From contig NZ_JBASAD010000038.1 in assembly GCF_049650445.1 (NCBI RefSeq), forward strand, positions 1-64,000: a stretch of DNA of 64,000 bases, in the 5' to 3' direction. Under the pieces are notes generated by a model. It had not been told where the DNA came from and searched no databases. It saw only the letters and a program-made list of their open reading frames with translations. The stretch comes from Castellaniella sp049650445 (GTDB lineage: Bacteria > Pseudomonadota > Gammaproteobacteria > Burkholderiales > Burkholderiaceae_B). The translations under genes and the position numbers were made by a program. Of this stretch, positions 6,894-15,502 are shown in pieces; the first letter of the stretch is position 1; the number at the start of each line of letters is the position of its first letter.

Positions 6894-8390
6894 TTATGGC
6901 GTGCCGGTTGCGGTGATCTTTTTCTTTTTGAACGACCATACCAAAGACAGGATGATCAGCCCGAAGATGGTCAGGGTGATAGGGCGATTGAAGAAATCGA
7001 TGTAGCTGCCCTGGGTGAGAGACAGGCCACGCCGGAGATTCGATTCGACCAATTTCCCCAGCAGCAGCCCGAGAATGAACGGACCGGCCGGAAAGTCCAG
7101 TTTACGGAACAGGAACCCCAGCAAACCGCCGATGACCATGAAGACGACGTCATAAAAGGAATTGTTGAGCGCAAAGCTGCCGACGACGCACAGGATGATG
7201 ACGGTCACCCAGATGGTTTTCTGGTTCACCAGCAGAATCTTCGTGGAGATCTTGCTGGTGGCCAGACCGAATACCAGGATGATCAGATTGGCCATGACCA
7301 TCAGCGCGATGATGGTCATCACGAGCGGCTGGTTTTCGACGAACATGGCCGGGCCTGGCTGAATGCCGTACACCATCAGGGAACCGATCAGAACGGCGGT
7401 CACCGCGTCTCCGGGGATGCCGAGAGTCAACATGGTGGTGAGCGCGCCGCCGATGACGCCGTTGTTGGCGGTGCACGAGGAGGCCAGGCCTTCGACGGAG
7501 CCCTTGCCGAACTCTTCGCTCTTTTTGGACATCTTCTTTGCCTGGCCCCAGCAGATGATGCTGGCAATGTCTCCCCCCGCGCCCGGGATGGCGCCTACGA
7601 TGACGGAGACGACGCTGCTCATGATGGTGCTGGGAATGGTTGCTGCATAGCGCGTCCATTTCATGAAGACGCTGCCGATCCTGATCCGGCTCAGCACTTC
7701 GCTGCTGCGCTGCTCTTCCTTTCTGTAGGTCGAGATTTGATAGAGGATTTCGCTCAGGCCGAACATGCCGATCAGGACGGGCACGAACGAGATTCCGTCG
7801 AGCAGATTGGTGTTGCCGAACGTGAAGCGCTTGAATCCCAGCATGGGATCGATGCCGATGGTCGAGACCAGCAGGCCCGCGACACCCAGGATCAGTCCTT
7901 TGATGACCGAGCCGTTCGAGACGGCGGCCATCATGGTGATCCCCCAGATGGAGACGGCGAAGTATTCGGAGGGGCCGAAGCCCAGGGCGAAATTGGAAAG
8001 AGGAAAGGAGAAAACGGCCAGGACCAGCGTGCTGAACAGTCCGCCGATGACGGAGTAGATGGTGTTGATGCCCAGCGCGATCCCGGCTTCTCCCCGTTTG
8101 GTCATGGCGTAGCCATCGAAGGTGGACGCGATGGAGGCGGGGGTTCCGGGCGTGTTGATCAGGATCGCCGTGATGCCTCCCGCCCAGAGGGCGGAGTTAT
8201 AGACACCGATCAGCATGGCAAACCCCTGACTGGGCGGAAGCCAGAAGGTGAGCGGCGTGAGGACGGCCACGCCCATGGTCGCGGTCAGCCCTGGCAGTAC
8301 GCCGAGCACGGAGCCGGCCAGCACGCCGATCAGCAGGTAGATGAAAGTGAGCGGCTCGAAGACGCTCAAGAAACCGTTGATCATTTCCAT
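6894..8390 (-). CDS. tctA: Tripartite tricarboxylate transporter, large membrane subunit (TctA family)
   Basis: The protein has 498 residues with about 10-12 membrane segments and the TctA hallmarks: GVLPGLTATMGVAVLTPLTF near the N-terminus and the second glycine-rich repeat GAIPGAGGDIASIICWG in the middle. It forms the ion-driven channel of a periplasmic-binding-protein-dependent secondary transporter. tctB ends 9 bp upstream and iclR starts 13 bp downstream. Given the eda and kinase genes in the operon, the cargo is more likely a sugar acid than citrate; that is inference. Confidence 0.92.
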   Translation of the reverse strand: MEMINGFLSVFEPLTFIYLLIGVLAGSVLGVLPGLTATMGVAVLTPLTFWLPPSQGFAMLIGVYNSALWAGGITAILINTPGTPASIASTFDGYAMTKRGEAGIALGINTIYSVIGGLFSTLVLAVFSFPLSNFALGFGPSEYFAVSIWGITMMAAVSNGSVIKGLILGVAGLLVSTIGIDPMLGFKRFTFGNTNLLDGISFVPVLIGMFGLSEILYQISTYRKEEQRSSEVLSRIRIGSVFMKWTRYAATIPSTIMSSVVSVIVGAIPGAGGDIASIICWGQAKKMSKKSEEFGKGSVEGLASSCTANNGVIGGALTTMLTLGIPGDAVTAVLIGSLMVYGIQPGPAMFVENQPLVMTIIALMVMANLIILVFGLATSKISTKILLVNQKTIWVTVIILCVVGSFALNNSFYDVVFMVIGGLLGFLFRKLDFPAGPFILGLLLGKLVESNLRRGLSLTQGSYIDFFNRPITLTIFGLIILSLVWSFKKKKITATGTP

Positions 8391-8399
8391 GAGAGGCGC

Positions 8400-8837
8400 C
8401 TAGAACATGACGTGGAAAACGCGGCCGAACAGCGCATACAGAATGGCTGTGGTCGTGATGGAGAAGACCAGGTTCGTCACGAATGTTCTGCGGAAAATCA
8501 GGCCCAGGATGAACAGGAAGGCGCTGGTGTTCAGGATGAAGGGAATCGAATTCCACAGGGCCAGGTAGGCGGTGATGGTGGCGATGGTCAGCAGAAGCGT
8601 GCCGGCATTGGCCTTGAAGAGGTCGTCAAAAAAGTGGTAGCTGGTTTTTTTGACGATGCCGGTGACGATCATGATGAGGGACAGCAGGATCAGCAGCGCG
8701 CCGAGCAGGATGGGAAAATAGCCCGGCCCTGGCACGCCGTCGTCGGTTCCGGCGGGAAACGGCCATGCCATGGACAGGAAAACCAGTCCTATCAGAATGA
8801 AAATGATGCCTGTGATCGTGTCTGCCTTGCCGTGCAT
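8400..8837 (-). CDS. tctB: Tripartite tricarboxylate transporter, small membrane subunit (TctB family)
   Basis: The protein has 145 residues with four hydrophobic segments, as usual for TctB: an N-terminal helix (TGIIFILIGLVFLSMAW), a middle pair, and a long C-terminal hydrophobic region. PGPGYFPILLGALLILLSL after the first helix is the conserved family motif. It partners TctA in the inner membrane. It lies between tctC and tctA in the usual C-B-A order. Confidence 0.88.
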   Translation of the reverse strand: MHGKADTITGIIFILIGLVFLSMAWPFPAGTDDGVPGPGYFPILLGALLILLSLIMIVTGIVKKTSYHFFDDLFKANAGTLLLTIATITAYLALWNSIPFILNTSAFLFILGLIFRRTFVTNLVFSITTTAILYALFGRVFHVMF

Positions 8838-8912
8838 GGTCGTGGTTCCCTGAAGCCTGGGTGGGGGTGGGGCGCTCGCGCTGTCGTGCGCAGGCGCCCG
8901 GGGGCGTCGCGC

Positions 8913-9866
8913 TTATTTGATGCCGAGGGAGGGGATCAGCTTCGAGAAGTACTCGAACTGCGACTGGGCATAGGCATTGCTGGCCTTGGAGTCGAGATAG
9001 CTGTACTCCATCGAGCGTTCCGTGGTGAAGTTCTTGAACGCCTCGGTGTCAAAGCTGGACTTGATGGCGGCTTCAAGCGCGGCGACGATTTCGGGCGGCG
9101 TGCCCGCAGGGACGCCGAAGCCGCCCCAGCCCACGACTTCCACGTCGATGTTCTGTTCCTTCAGGGTCGGCACGTCGGGCAGTCGCGGCGAGCGGACATC
9201 CGACATCAAGGCGAGCACGCGCAGTTTGCCGGATTTCACGCTGGGCAGGACTTCGGACGCGCTGACCGCCACGGCCTTGATGTGTCCGCCCAGCAAGGCG
9301 GCGATGGCCGGCGCGGCTCCGTCGAAGGGCACGTTGTTCAATTTGACGCCGGTTTTTTCCGCCAGGCTGGCCGAGGCGACGTGCCAGATGGAGCCCGTGC
9401 CCGAGCTTCCGACGGAGATCTTCCCGGGGTTCTTGGCCGCGTAGTCGAGAAATTCCTGGATGGTTTTCCAGGGCGCGTCGGCCTGGACGGTCAGGGCTGC
9501 GGGCAGCGTCATGACGCGGCCCAGATAGGTGAAGTCGGACGGCTGAATGTCGGTGAACCCGAGGGCCTTGATCATGGTGCTTTCGACGGGCATGTAAGAC
9601 AGCGTGTAGCCATCCGGTTTGCTGGAGCGGACGTATTCGAGTCCGACGCCGCCCGAGCCGCCCGCTTTATTGGTGACGACGACGGGTACGCCCAGCTTTT
9701 GTTCCATGCCCTGGGCGATGACGCGGGCAGTCACGTCGGATGCTCCCCCCGGGTTGTAGGGGACCACGATCGTCACCGGCTTGTTGGGGAATTCCGCAGC
9801 GGCCTGGGCGCCGGTGGCGCCCAGAGCGAATACGGAGAGCACGGCCGAGATGGCGAGTTTCTTCAT
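8913..9866 (-). CDS. tctC: Tripartite tricarboxylate transporter substrate-binding protein (TctC/Bug family)
   Basis: The 317-residue protein starts with a Sec signal peptide ending about residue 23 (TGAQAAAEFPNKPV). The Bug-family motif ITIVVPYNPGGASD-like loop (here VTIVVPYNPGGASDVTAR) and the later VGSSGTGSIWHVA and PFDGAAPAIAALLGGH motifs form the ligand cleft. It captures the substrate in the periplasm and delivers it to TctAB. It is the first gene of the operon. An 11-bp inverted repeat that includes its ribosome-binding site abuts the ATG, and a 15-bp palindrome lies just upstream. Bug proteins are greatly expanded in Bordetella and relatives. Confidence 0.92.
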   Translation of the reverse strand: MKKLAISAVLSVFALGATGAQAAAEFPNKPVTIVVPYNPGGASDVTARVIAQGMEQKLGVPVVVTNKAGGSGGVGLEYVRSSKPDGYTLSYMPVESTMIKALGFTDIQPSDFTYLGRVMTLPAALTVQADAPWKTIQEFLDYAAKNPGKISVGSSGTGSIWHVASASLAEKTGVKLNNVPFDGAAPAIAALLGGHIKAVAVSASEVLPSVKSGKLRVLALMSDVRSPRLPDVPTLKEQNIDVEVVGWGGFGVPAGTPPEIVAALEAAIKSSFDTEAFKNFTTERSMEYSYLDSKASNAYAQSQFEYFSKLIPSLGIK

Positions 9867-9906
9867 GTCTACACTCCTTTTTGTGGTGAATTTCCGGAGT
9901 GTAGAC
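9867..9906 (-). promoter_or_regulatory. Hairpin covering the tctC ribosome-binding site
   Basis: GTCTACACTCC (mRNA 5' side) pairs perfectly over 11 bp with GGAGTGTAGAC, which contains the GGAG Shine-Dalgarno core and ends at the base before the tctC ATG. The loop is 18 nt. In the mRNA this stem would hide the ribosome-binding site, suggesting translational control, or alternatively a DNA operator. The structure is seen; the function is inferred. Confidence 0.5.
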
Positions 9907-9911
9907 TAAAG

Positions 9912-9926
9912 TGGAAACTGTTTCCA
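9912..9926. promoter_or_regulatory. 15-bp palindrome upstream of tctC, likely IclR operator
   Basis: TGGAAAC-T-GTTTCCA is a perfect palindrome 46-60 bp upstream of the tctC start. Its arms resemble the GGAAA...TTTCC core common to IclR-family sites. The operon encodes an IclR protein, so this is the likely operator. Confidence 0.6.
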
Positions 9927-9950
9927 ACTTAATACGCTGGAAGCGGCGGA

Positions 9951-10517
9951 TCAGGCGCGCATCGTCTTCAGCGCCATCGCCCAGCGCCGCAGTTCGTCCA
10001 GCAGCGTGACGGCGGACGAGTCGATCATCTCGTTGGAGGCAAATTCGCCGTTGTCCTGGATGTGCTTGGGCACCATGGGGATGGCGACCCCTTCGGTCAT
10101 GGGCATCATCTTCAGGGTGGTGATCTGCGGCTTGGCCGACTGGGCCGAGCGCAGCCCCCCCGAGACGCCGCCGTAGCTGACGAAGCCGCAGGGCTTGTAG
10201 TTCCATTCCTTGTACAGATAGTCCAGCGCATTCACCAGGGAGGGCGGCGCGCTGTAGTTGTATTCGGGGGTGACGAAGATGTAGGCGTCGGCGCTGGCCA
10301 CGCTGGCGCTCCAGCGCTTGGTGTGCTCGTGCTCGTACTGCTGCATGCGCGGGTGCACCGGCTCGTCGTAGAGGGGCAGCTTGAAATCGGCCAGGTCGAC
10401 CAGTTCGGCGTCGAACTGGCCATGATTGCGCGCGAATTCGTGGAACCAGCGTGCGACAGCGGGGCCGACACGGCCCGGGCGGGTGCTGCAGATGATGACG
10501 TGAAGCTTGAGCGACAT
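9951..10517 (-). CDS. NADPH-dependent FMN reductase family flavoprotein
   Basis: The 188-residue protein has a flavodoxin-like fold. The N-terminal IICSTRPGRVG phosphate-binding loop and the TPEYNYSAPPSLVNALDYLYKEW motif are diagnostic of the NADPH-dependent FMN reductase / chromate reductase family. It reduces free flavins or quinones at the expense of NAD(P)H in the cytoplasm. The start at 10517 follows a purine-rich leader and matches family members. It follows the pirin gene by 73 bp on the same strand, and the two may be co-transcribed as redox-stress functions. Confidence 0.88.
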   Translation of the reverse strand: MSLKLHVIICSTRPGRVGPAVARWFHEFARNHGQFDAELVDLADFKLPLYDEPVHPRMQQYEHEHTKRWSASVASADAYIFVTPEYNYSAPPSLVNALDYLYKEWNYKPCGFVSYGGVSGGLRSAQSAKPQITTLKMMPMTEGVAIPMVPKHIQDNGEFASNEMIDSSAVTLLDELRRWAMALKTMRA

Positions 10518-10590
10518 CGTGTGTTTCCTTGTCGTTGAGTGATGGTTCGCCCGCGTGCGGCGGGCGGTGTCGGGTGATGCGGGCGGGCCT

Positions 10591-11472
10591 TCAGCCCGCG
10601 CCCTCGGGCAGCGGGATGAATTCCTGGTCGTCACCGACCGGCAGGATCATGCGCTGGGCGCGCCAGTCCTCGCGGGCCTGTTCGAGCCTGTCCTTGGATG
10701 AGGACACGAAATTCCAGTAGATGAATCGTTCGCCGATCGGCTCGCCGCCCAGCAGCATGACGGTGGCGGGCCCGCGGGCCTGGATCTGCGCGGCGCGGCC
10801 CGGTTCCAGGACCAGCATCTGTCCTTTGGCCAGCGGATGTCCGTCCAGCTCGACGGCGCCCCGGGCCACGTAGACGGCGCGTTCCGAGTATTCCGTACCC
10901 AGGGTGCGGCGCGCGCCGTCGGCCATCTCCCAGTGCAGGTAGAACAGGGGGGAGTGCGTCTGGACGCGGGCTGTGGCGCCTTCGGTGGCGCCGGCGATCA
11001 GGCGGCCGGAGACGCCGTCCTCGTTGAATTCAGGCAGTTCGCCTGCGCCGTGATGATGGTGGAAGGCGGGTGCCGTTTCCTCGTGCTCGCGCGGCAACGC
11101 GACCCAGGCCTGGATGCCATGCATGGTGGCACCGTGGGCGCGGGCGTATTCCAGCCGTTCGCTGTGGGTGATGCCGCTGCCGGCGGTCATCCAGTTGACC
11201 TCGCCGGGGCGGATTTCCTGGTTCGACCCGAGGCTGTCGCGGTGGGTGATGGTGCCGCTGTACAGGTAGGTGACGGTGGACAGGCCGATGTGCGGATGCG
11301 GCCGGACGTCCAGTTCGCGCGGGGCGCCGCGCGCCACGTCCAGCGGGCCCATGTGGTCGAAGAAGATGAAGGGGCCCACCATGCGGCGCTTGCGGTAGGG
11401 CAGCACGCGGCCGACGATGAAGCCCCCGCCCAGGTCGTGTGTGCGGCGGTCGATCAGCAGGGTGGCGGTCAT
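10591..11472 (-). CDS. Pirin family protein (bicupin)
   Basis: The protein has 293 residues. The N-terminal cupin has the pirin signature FIFFDHMGP and DVRPHPHIGLSTVTYLYSG, with the metal-binding His pair (PHPHIG) and a downstream Glu/His (ERLEYARAHG region). A C-terminal cupin follows. Pirins bind one Fe or other metal, and some, such as E. coli YhhW, act as quercetinases; the physiological role is usually unknown. It lies 130 bp downstream of dctM on the same strand and precedes an FMN reductase. Confidence 0.9.
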   Translation of the reverse strand: MTATLLIDRRTHDLGGGFIVGRVLPYRKRRMVGPFIFFDHMGPLDVARGAPRELDVRPHPHIGLSTVTYLYSGTITHRDSLGSNQEIRPGEVNWMTAGSGITHSERLEYARAHGATMHGIQAWVALPREHEETAPAFHHHHGAGELPEFNEDGVSGRLIAGATEGATARVQTHSPLFYLHWEMADGARRTLGTEYSERAVYVARGAVELDGHPLAKGQMLVLEPGRAAQIQARGPATVMLLGGEPIGERFIYWNFVSSSKDRLEQAREDWRAQRMILPVGDDQEFIPLPEGAG

Positions 11473-11602
11473 GGCTTTCCTTGTTCTGGGCCGGATGGGG
11501 CCGTTGCCCAGCCTACGATAAACGCGAATGCGTCAGGAGAACAAGCGAGCCTTTGAAAAGGCGGGCGCCGCGACCGCCCGAACCCGCAGATGCCCGCGCA
11601 CG

Positions 11603-12898
11603 CTACATGTGTCCGGGCAGCCAGGTGGCCAGCGCCGGGAAGTACCACAGCGTGATCAGCAGCAGCGTCATCAGGCCGAAGTAGGGCCCGCAGACCCGGG
11701 CCAGATAGGTGATTTCCTTGCCGGTCATGCTTTGCAGCACGAACAGATTGAAACCCACCGGCGGTGTGATCTGGGCGGTTTCCACGGTGATGACCAGGAA
11801 GATGCCGAACCAGATCGGGTCGATGCCGGCCGCCTGGATGATGGGCAGCACCACGCCCATGGTGAGGACGATGGTGGAGATGCCGTCCAGAAAGCAGCCC
11901 AGCACGATGTAGAACAGGGCGAGCACGACGATCAGCATGCCGGGCGACAGGTTCAGGCTGCCGACGAATTCCGCCAGTTGGCGCGGCAGGCCGATGTAGC
12001 CCATGGACAGGGTCATGAAGGCGGCCCCTGCCAGGATCAGGGCGATCATGCAGTACAGGCGCGTGGCCCCCAGCAGGGAATCGCGGAACGATTTCCAGTT
12101 CAGGGTTTTTTGCCAGGCCGACAGCAGGAAGGCGCCGAGGACGCCGATGGCGGCCGATTCGGTGGCCGTGGCCACGCCGGTGTAGATGCTGGCGATCACG
12201 CCCAGGATCAACAGGACGACGGGGATCAACTGGCGCGACTCGCGCAGTTTTTGCGCAAACGACAGACCGCCCGCCGAGGCCGGCACGCGGTCCGGATGCA
12301 GCAGCGCCCAGCCGACGATCCAGCCGCTGAACAGCAGCGCCAGCAGCAGCCCGGGGACGACTCCGGCGATGAACAGCTTGGCGATCGAGGTTTCCGCCGC
12401 CACGCCATAGACGATCAGGATGATGGACGGCGGGATCAGCAGTCCCAGCGTGGCCGGACCGCCCAGCGAGCCGATGATCTGTGCATCGGGGTAGCCGCGC
12501 CGCCGCAATTCCGGCAGGTTCATGCGGCCCACCGTGACGCAGGTGGCGGCCGAGGACCCGCAGACCGAGGCGAAGATCGTGCAGCCCAGCACGTTGGTGT
12601 GCAGCAGGCGGCCGGGCAGGCGGTTGACCCAGGGCGCCAGGCCGCGGAACAGGTTTTCCGATAGGTTGGTGCGGTAGAGGATTTCGCCCATCCAGATGAA
12701 CAGGGGCAGGGCGGTCAGGGTCCAACTGCTGGAGCTGCCCCAGATGGTCATGGCCATGGCGTCGCCCGCCGCACGGCTGGAGAAGAATTCCATGCCGAAC
12801 CAGGCGACGCCGGCCAGGGTCAGGCCGACCCAGACACCACCGCCCAGCAGTGCGAACAGGACTACGATCAGGACGAGACTGGCCGAGATCTCATTCAT
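11603..12898 (-). CDS. dctM: TRAP transporter large permease (DctM)
   Basis: The protein has 431 residues with about 12 membrane segments. Family features include GGPATLGLLIPPSIILIVYG, the repeated GCFLDGISTIVLTMGVVLPI stretch and QITPPVGFNLFVLQ near the C-terminus. It is the ion-coupled channel of a tripartite ATP-independent periplasmic transporter and overlaps dctQ by 8 bp. Nearby 5-oxoprolinase genes and a shared palindrome suggest 5-oxoproline or a related cyclic amino acid as the cargo; this is inference. Confidence 0.92.
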   Translation of the reverse strand: MNEISASLVLIVVLFALLGGGVWVGLTLAGVAWFGMEFFSSRAAGDAMAMTIWGSSSSWTLTALPLFIWMGEILYRTNLSENLFRGLAPWVNRLPGRLLHTNVLGCTIFASVCGSSAATCVTVGRMNLPELRRRGYPDAQIIGSLGGPATLGLLIPPSIILIVYGVAAETSIAKLFIAGVVPGLLLALLFSGWIVGWALLHPDRVPASAGGLSFAQKLRESRQLIPVVLLILGVIASIYTGVATATESAAIGVLGAFLLSAWQKTLNWKSFRDSLLGATRLYCMIALILAGAAFMTLSMGYIGLPRQLAEFVGSLNLSPGMLIVVLALFYIVLGCFLDGISTIVLTMGVVLPIIQAAGIDPIWFGIFLVITVETAQITPPVGFNLFVLQSMTGKEITYLARVCGPYFGLMTLLLITLWYFPALATWLPGHM

Positions 12899-13394
12899 GA
12901 TGGAGCTCCTCGGAGGGGGCGGGACGTTTGCCCAGCAGTTCCAGGCAGAACTCGTCCAGGAAGGCGATGAAGAAGATCAGCGTGCCCAAGGCCATGGAGA
13001 TCTGCGGAATCCACATGGGTGTGGCGTCGATGCCGGTGGAGATGTCCTGGAATTCCCAGGATTGCCAGACCAGGCGTGCGGAATACAGCGCCAGGAAGCC
13101 CGACAGCATGACGGCGATCAGCAGAGCGGCCAGCTCCAGCCCGCGCCGTTTGTTGCCATGCAGCATGCCCAGGATCAGGGTGACGCGGATGTGTTCGCCG
13201 TGCTTCAGGGTACTGGCCAGGGCCAGGAAGCCCGCGCCCGCCATGGCGTAGCCGGCATAGGCGTCGTAGCCGCCGACCGGGAAGCCCAGCAGGCGGCCCA
13301 GGATCATCAGCGTCACCATCAGCAGGACGCCGATCATGCCCAGACCGGCCAGCCAGGCGCTGGCGGTATAGAGTCCATCGAGAAATCGGCGCAT
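12891..13394 (-). CDS. dctQ: TRAP transporter small permease (DctQ)
   Basis: The protein has 167 residues with four membrane helices. RLLGFPVGGYDAYAGYAMAGAGFLALASTLKHGEH-type features around residues 35-65 and the HIRVTLIL motif are typical of DctQ. It bridges the binding protein and DctM. The start at 13394 leaves 84 bp to the dctP stop, and its 3' end overlaps dctM, so the two permease genes are translationally coupled. Confidence 0.9.
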   Translation of the reverse strand: MRRFLDGLYTASAWLAGLGMIGVLLMVTLMILGRLLGFPVGGYDAYAGYAMAGAGFLALASTLKHGEHIRVTLILGMLHGNKRRGLELAALLIAVMLSGFLALYSARLVWQSWEFQDISTGIDATPMWIPQISMALGTLIFFIAFLDEFCLELLGKRPAPSEELHHE

Positions 13395-13478
13395 GGCGGG
13401 TTCCTGGCGGTTTCTGGTTCAGAGCCGCACGCCGCCCGGCGCGCGGCAGGGCGGCCCATGGGCCGCCCGTAGGTCGGA

Positions 13479-14459
13479 TCAGCGGCTGGCGCGGTAGGCG
13501 TCCAGGATCTGTTTGCCTTCGTCGCCCGCCTTGGCCGTCCATTCCTGGATGACCGTGTCGCCGACCTTGGTCAGGTCGGCCTTCAGTTGGGCGGAAGGTT
13601 CGACGATTTCCATGCCGCCGGCCTTCAGTTTGGCGATGGAGTCGGCGTCGACCTTGCGGGATTCGTCCCAGCCGCGTTTTTCGGCGGCGGCTGCGGCCTT
13701 CAGCAGTGCGTCGCGCGAGGCCGGGGACAGGGCCTCGACGGCCTTTTTATTGGCGACTACGGCGTTCTTCGGGATCCAGGCCTGGACGTTGGTGAAGTAC
13801 TTCATGTTTTCGTAGAGCTTGTTGTCCGCGCCGGTGGCGCTGGACGTGATCAGCCCTTCGATGACGCCGGTGGCCAGCGCCTGGGACAGTTCGGCTTCCT
13901 GGATGGTGACGGGCTGGGCACCGACCAGTTCGCCGATGCGGGCGGTGGTGGGGCTGTAGACGCGCCATTTCATGCCCTTCAGGTCGGCGCCGGAGTTGAT
14001 GGGCTTGTTGCTGTAGATGCTTTGCGGAGGCCAGGCCACGGCATACAGCAGCACCATGCCCTGCTGGTCCAGCTTCTTTTGCAAGGCAGGTTTCTGGGCC
14101 TGGTAGAGTTTCCAGGCCTCGTCGTAGTTGCCGGCCAGGAAGGGCAGGCCGTCCAGACCGAAGGGCTGCCATTCGTTCTGAAAGCTGACCATGAAGAATT
14201 CGCCCGCCTGGGCCTGGTTGCCCTGCACGGCTCGCTTGATTTCCGGCATCTTGAACAGGGATGCACCGGAATGGACGGTGATCTTCAGGTCGCCCTGGGT
14301 GGCGGCGCCCACGTCCTTGGCGAACTGGGTCAGATTCTGCGAATGGAAATTGAAGGCCGGGTAGGCCGAGGCCAGGTCCCACTGCGTGGCGGCCTGAGCC
14401 TGGACGGTGAAGCCCAGGCCGGCGACCAGGGCGGTGGCGAAGAAAGTGCGACGCTTCAT
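13479..14459 (-). CDS. dctP: TRAP transporter substrate-binding protein (DctP family)
   Basis: The 326-residue protein starts with a signal peptide (MKRRTFFATALVAGLGF..., cleaved near AQA). The ATG at 14459 is preferred over the GTG at 14468 because GGAG lies 8 bases before the ATG and would overlap the GTG. The mature protein has the DctP fold with a conserved Arg in MKWRVYSPTTARIGELVGAQPV, which normally binds the ligand carboxylate. It delivers substrate to DctQM. The promoter region carries a copy (14637-14649) of the palindrome found upstream of pxpA. Confidence 0.92.
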   Translation of the reverse strand: MKRRTFFATALVAGLGFTVQAQAATQWDLASAYPAFNFHSQNLTQFAKDVGAATQGDLKITVHSGASLFKMPEIKRAVQGNQAQAGEFFMVSFQNEWQPFGLDGLPFLAGNYDEAWKLYQAQKPALQKKLDQQGMVLLYAVAWPPQSIYSNKPINSGADLKGMKWRVYSPTTARIGELVGAQPVTIQEAELSQALATGVIEGLITSSATGADNKLYENMKYFTNVQAWIPKNAVVANKKAVEALSPASRDALLKAAAAAEKRGWDESRKVDADSIAKLKAGGMEIVEPSAQLKADLTKVGDTVIQEWTAKAGDEGKQILDAYRASR

Positions 14460-14636
14460 GAGGGACACTCCTGGAGAGGGATCGGGGATGGAGCATTGCC
14501 GCGCGGCCGCAGACCGGCCCGGGCGATGGCTGACGATAAAGATAGAGCATCCACGGCCTGCCGCCTATCAGGGTTATCAACAATAATAATATTTTTGTAG
14601 TAAATATAGCCTTTGATTGCTGGCTGATTTTTATAA

Positions 14637-14649
14637 ATTGTTGAACAAT
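14637..14649. promoter_or_regulatory. ATTGTTGAACAAT palindrome upstream of dctP
   Basis: The 13-bp palindrome ATTGTT-G-AACAAT lies in the 287-bp gap between dctP and gntR. It is the same motif as in the gntR-pxpA gap and fits the TnGTnnnACnA half-site pattern of FadR-type GntR regulators. Confidence 0.55.
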
Positions 14650-14746
14650 ATAGCTTGAGTCTGTGGGGAAAGAGGGGTGGTTTTGTTTTGGGCGGCGTCG
14701 GGCCTGCGCGCGCCAGTCCGGCCGGGGCCGGGCCGACACGGGGGCA

Positions 14747-15418
14747 TCAATCGACGTGGGCGGAATAGACCGACAGCACCATGCGTTCGGACTGGATCAG
14801 ATAGCTTTCCAGGTCCCGGGCAGCCGTCGCCGTGTCGCCGAGGTCGAACAGTTCCAGCAGACGGGCATTCAGATCGACGAAGGGCGCATGCAGGTATTCG
14901 GGATCGTCCAGCAGGCCGAAGGCCAGCCGCAGTTCGGCCGAGATGTCGGCGAACATCGCCGACAGGCGCGCGCTGTCGGCCAGCGCCACGATGCCTGCGT
15001 GAAACAGCATATTGGCCGACCCGACCTCCAGCCAATCGCCGGCGTCGCGCATGTGGCGGGCGTGCGCCATGGCCTGTTCCATGCGTTTGTGGGCGGGATG
15101 GCGAGGCCAGGCCTGGGCCAGAGCCTGGCATTCGATCAGGCGGCGCACGCGGTAGATGTCGATGATGTCGGCGATCGACGGCACCACCACCGAGACCCCC
15201 CGGTTCGGTTCGTGGCGCAGCAGACCTTCCTTGGACAGGATGCGGAAGGCCTCGCGCAGGGTGTTGCGCGATACTTCCAGTTGTTCGCTCAGCCCGGCTT
15301 CGGACAGCCGTTGCCCGGCGCGCAACTGGCCGTGGATGAGCTGTTGTCGAATGGTTTCCGCGACGGTGTCGGTCAGGCTCGGTGCGGTGCTGGGGCTGGG
15401 ATAATGGCGGGGATGCAT
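14747..15418 (-). CDS. GntR family regulator, FadR/FCD subfamily
   Basis: The protein has 223 residues. The winged helix (about residues 15-80) includes GLSEQLEVSRNTLREAFRILSKEGLLRHEPNRG, and an all-helical FCD ligand-binding domain fills the C-terminal half, with the metal-binding His of MLFHAGIVAL. The start at 15418 is the first methionine giving a normal family N-terminus; the frame upstream is a shadow of pxpA. It is divergent from pxpA with a palindrome in between and lies behind the dctPQM promoter, so it probably controls both 5-oxoproline breakdown and the TRAP transporter. Confidence 0.9.
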   Translation of the reverse strand: MHPRHYPSPSTAPSLTDTVAETIRQQLIHGQLRAGQRLSEAGLSEQLEVSRNTLREAFRILSKEGLLRHEPNRGVSVVVPSIADIIDIYRVRRLIECQALAQAWPRHPAHKRMEQAMAHARHMRDAGDWLEVGSANMLFHAGIVALADSARLSAMFADISAELRLAFGLLDDPEYLHAPFVDLNARLLELFDLGDTATAARDLESYLIQSERMVLSVYSAHVD

Positions 15419-15454
15419 GGTTTCCTGAATTGAGGGCTGCGCAGCGTGGGGACT

Positions 15455-15471
15455 GGATTGTTCAACAATCC
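15455..15471. promoter_or_regulatory. 17-bp palindrome between gntR and pxpA
   Basis: GGATTGTT-C-AACAATCC is a perfect palindrome 32-48 bp upstream of pxpA and 37-53 bp upstream of gntR. The core ATTGTT(C/G)AACAAT recurs upstream of dctP. It is probably the operator for the divergent GntR regulator. Confidence 0.6.
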
Positions 15472-15502
15472 GCGACTTGTTTTGCAATGATAAGGAAGGC
15501 AC

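Noticed and set aside
6729..9932. A 1067-codon open frame opposite the tctCBA operon
   Set aside because: It is the antisense shadow of high-GC genes: strongly Gly/Asp/Gln-rich without family features, while the opposite strand encodes clear TctA, TctB and TctC proteins.
14568..14600. AT-rich TTATCAACAATAATAATATT stretch as a third copy of the GntR palindrome
   Set aside because: Only one half resembles the motif; dyad symmetry is absent.
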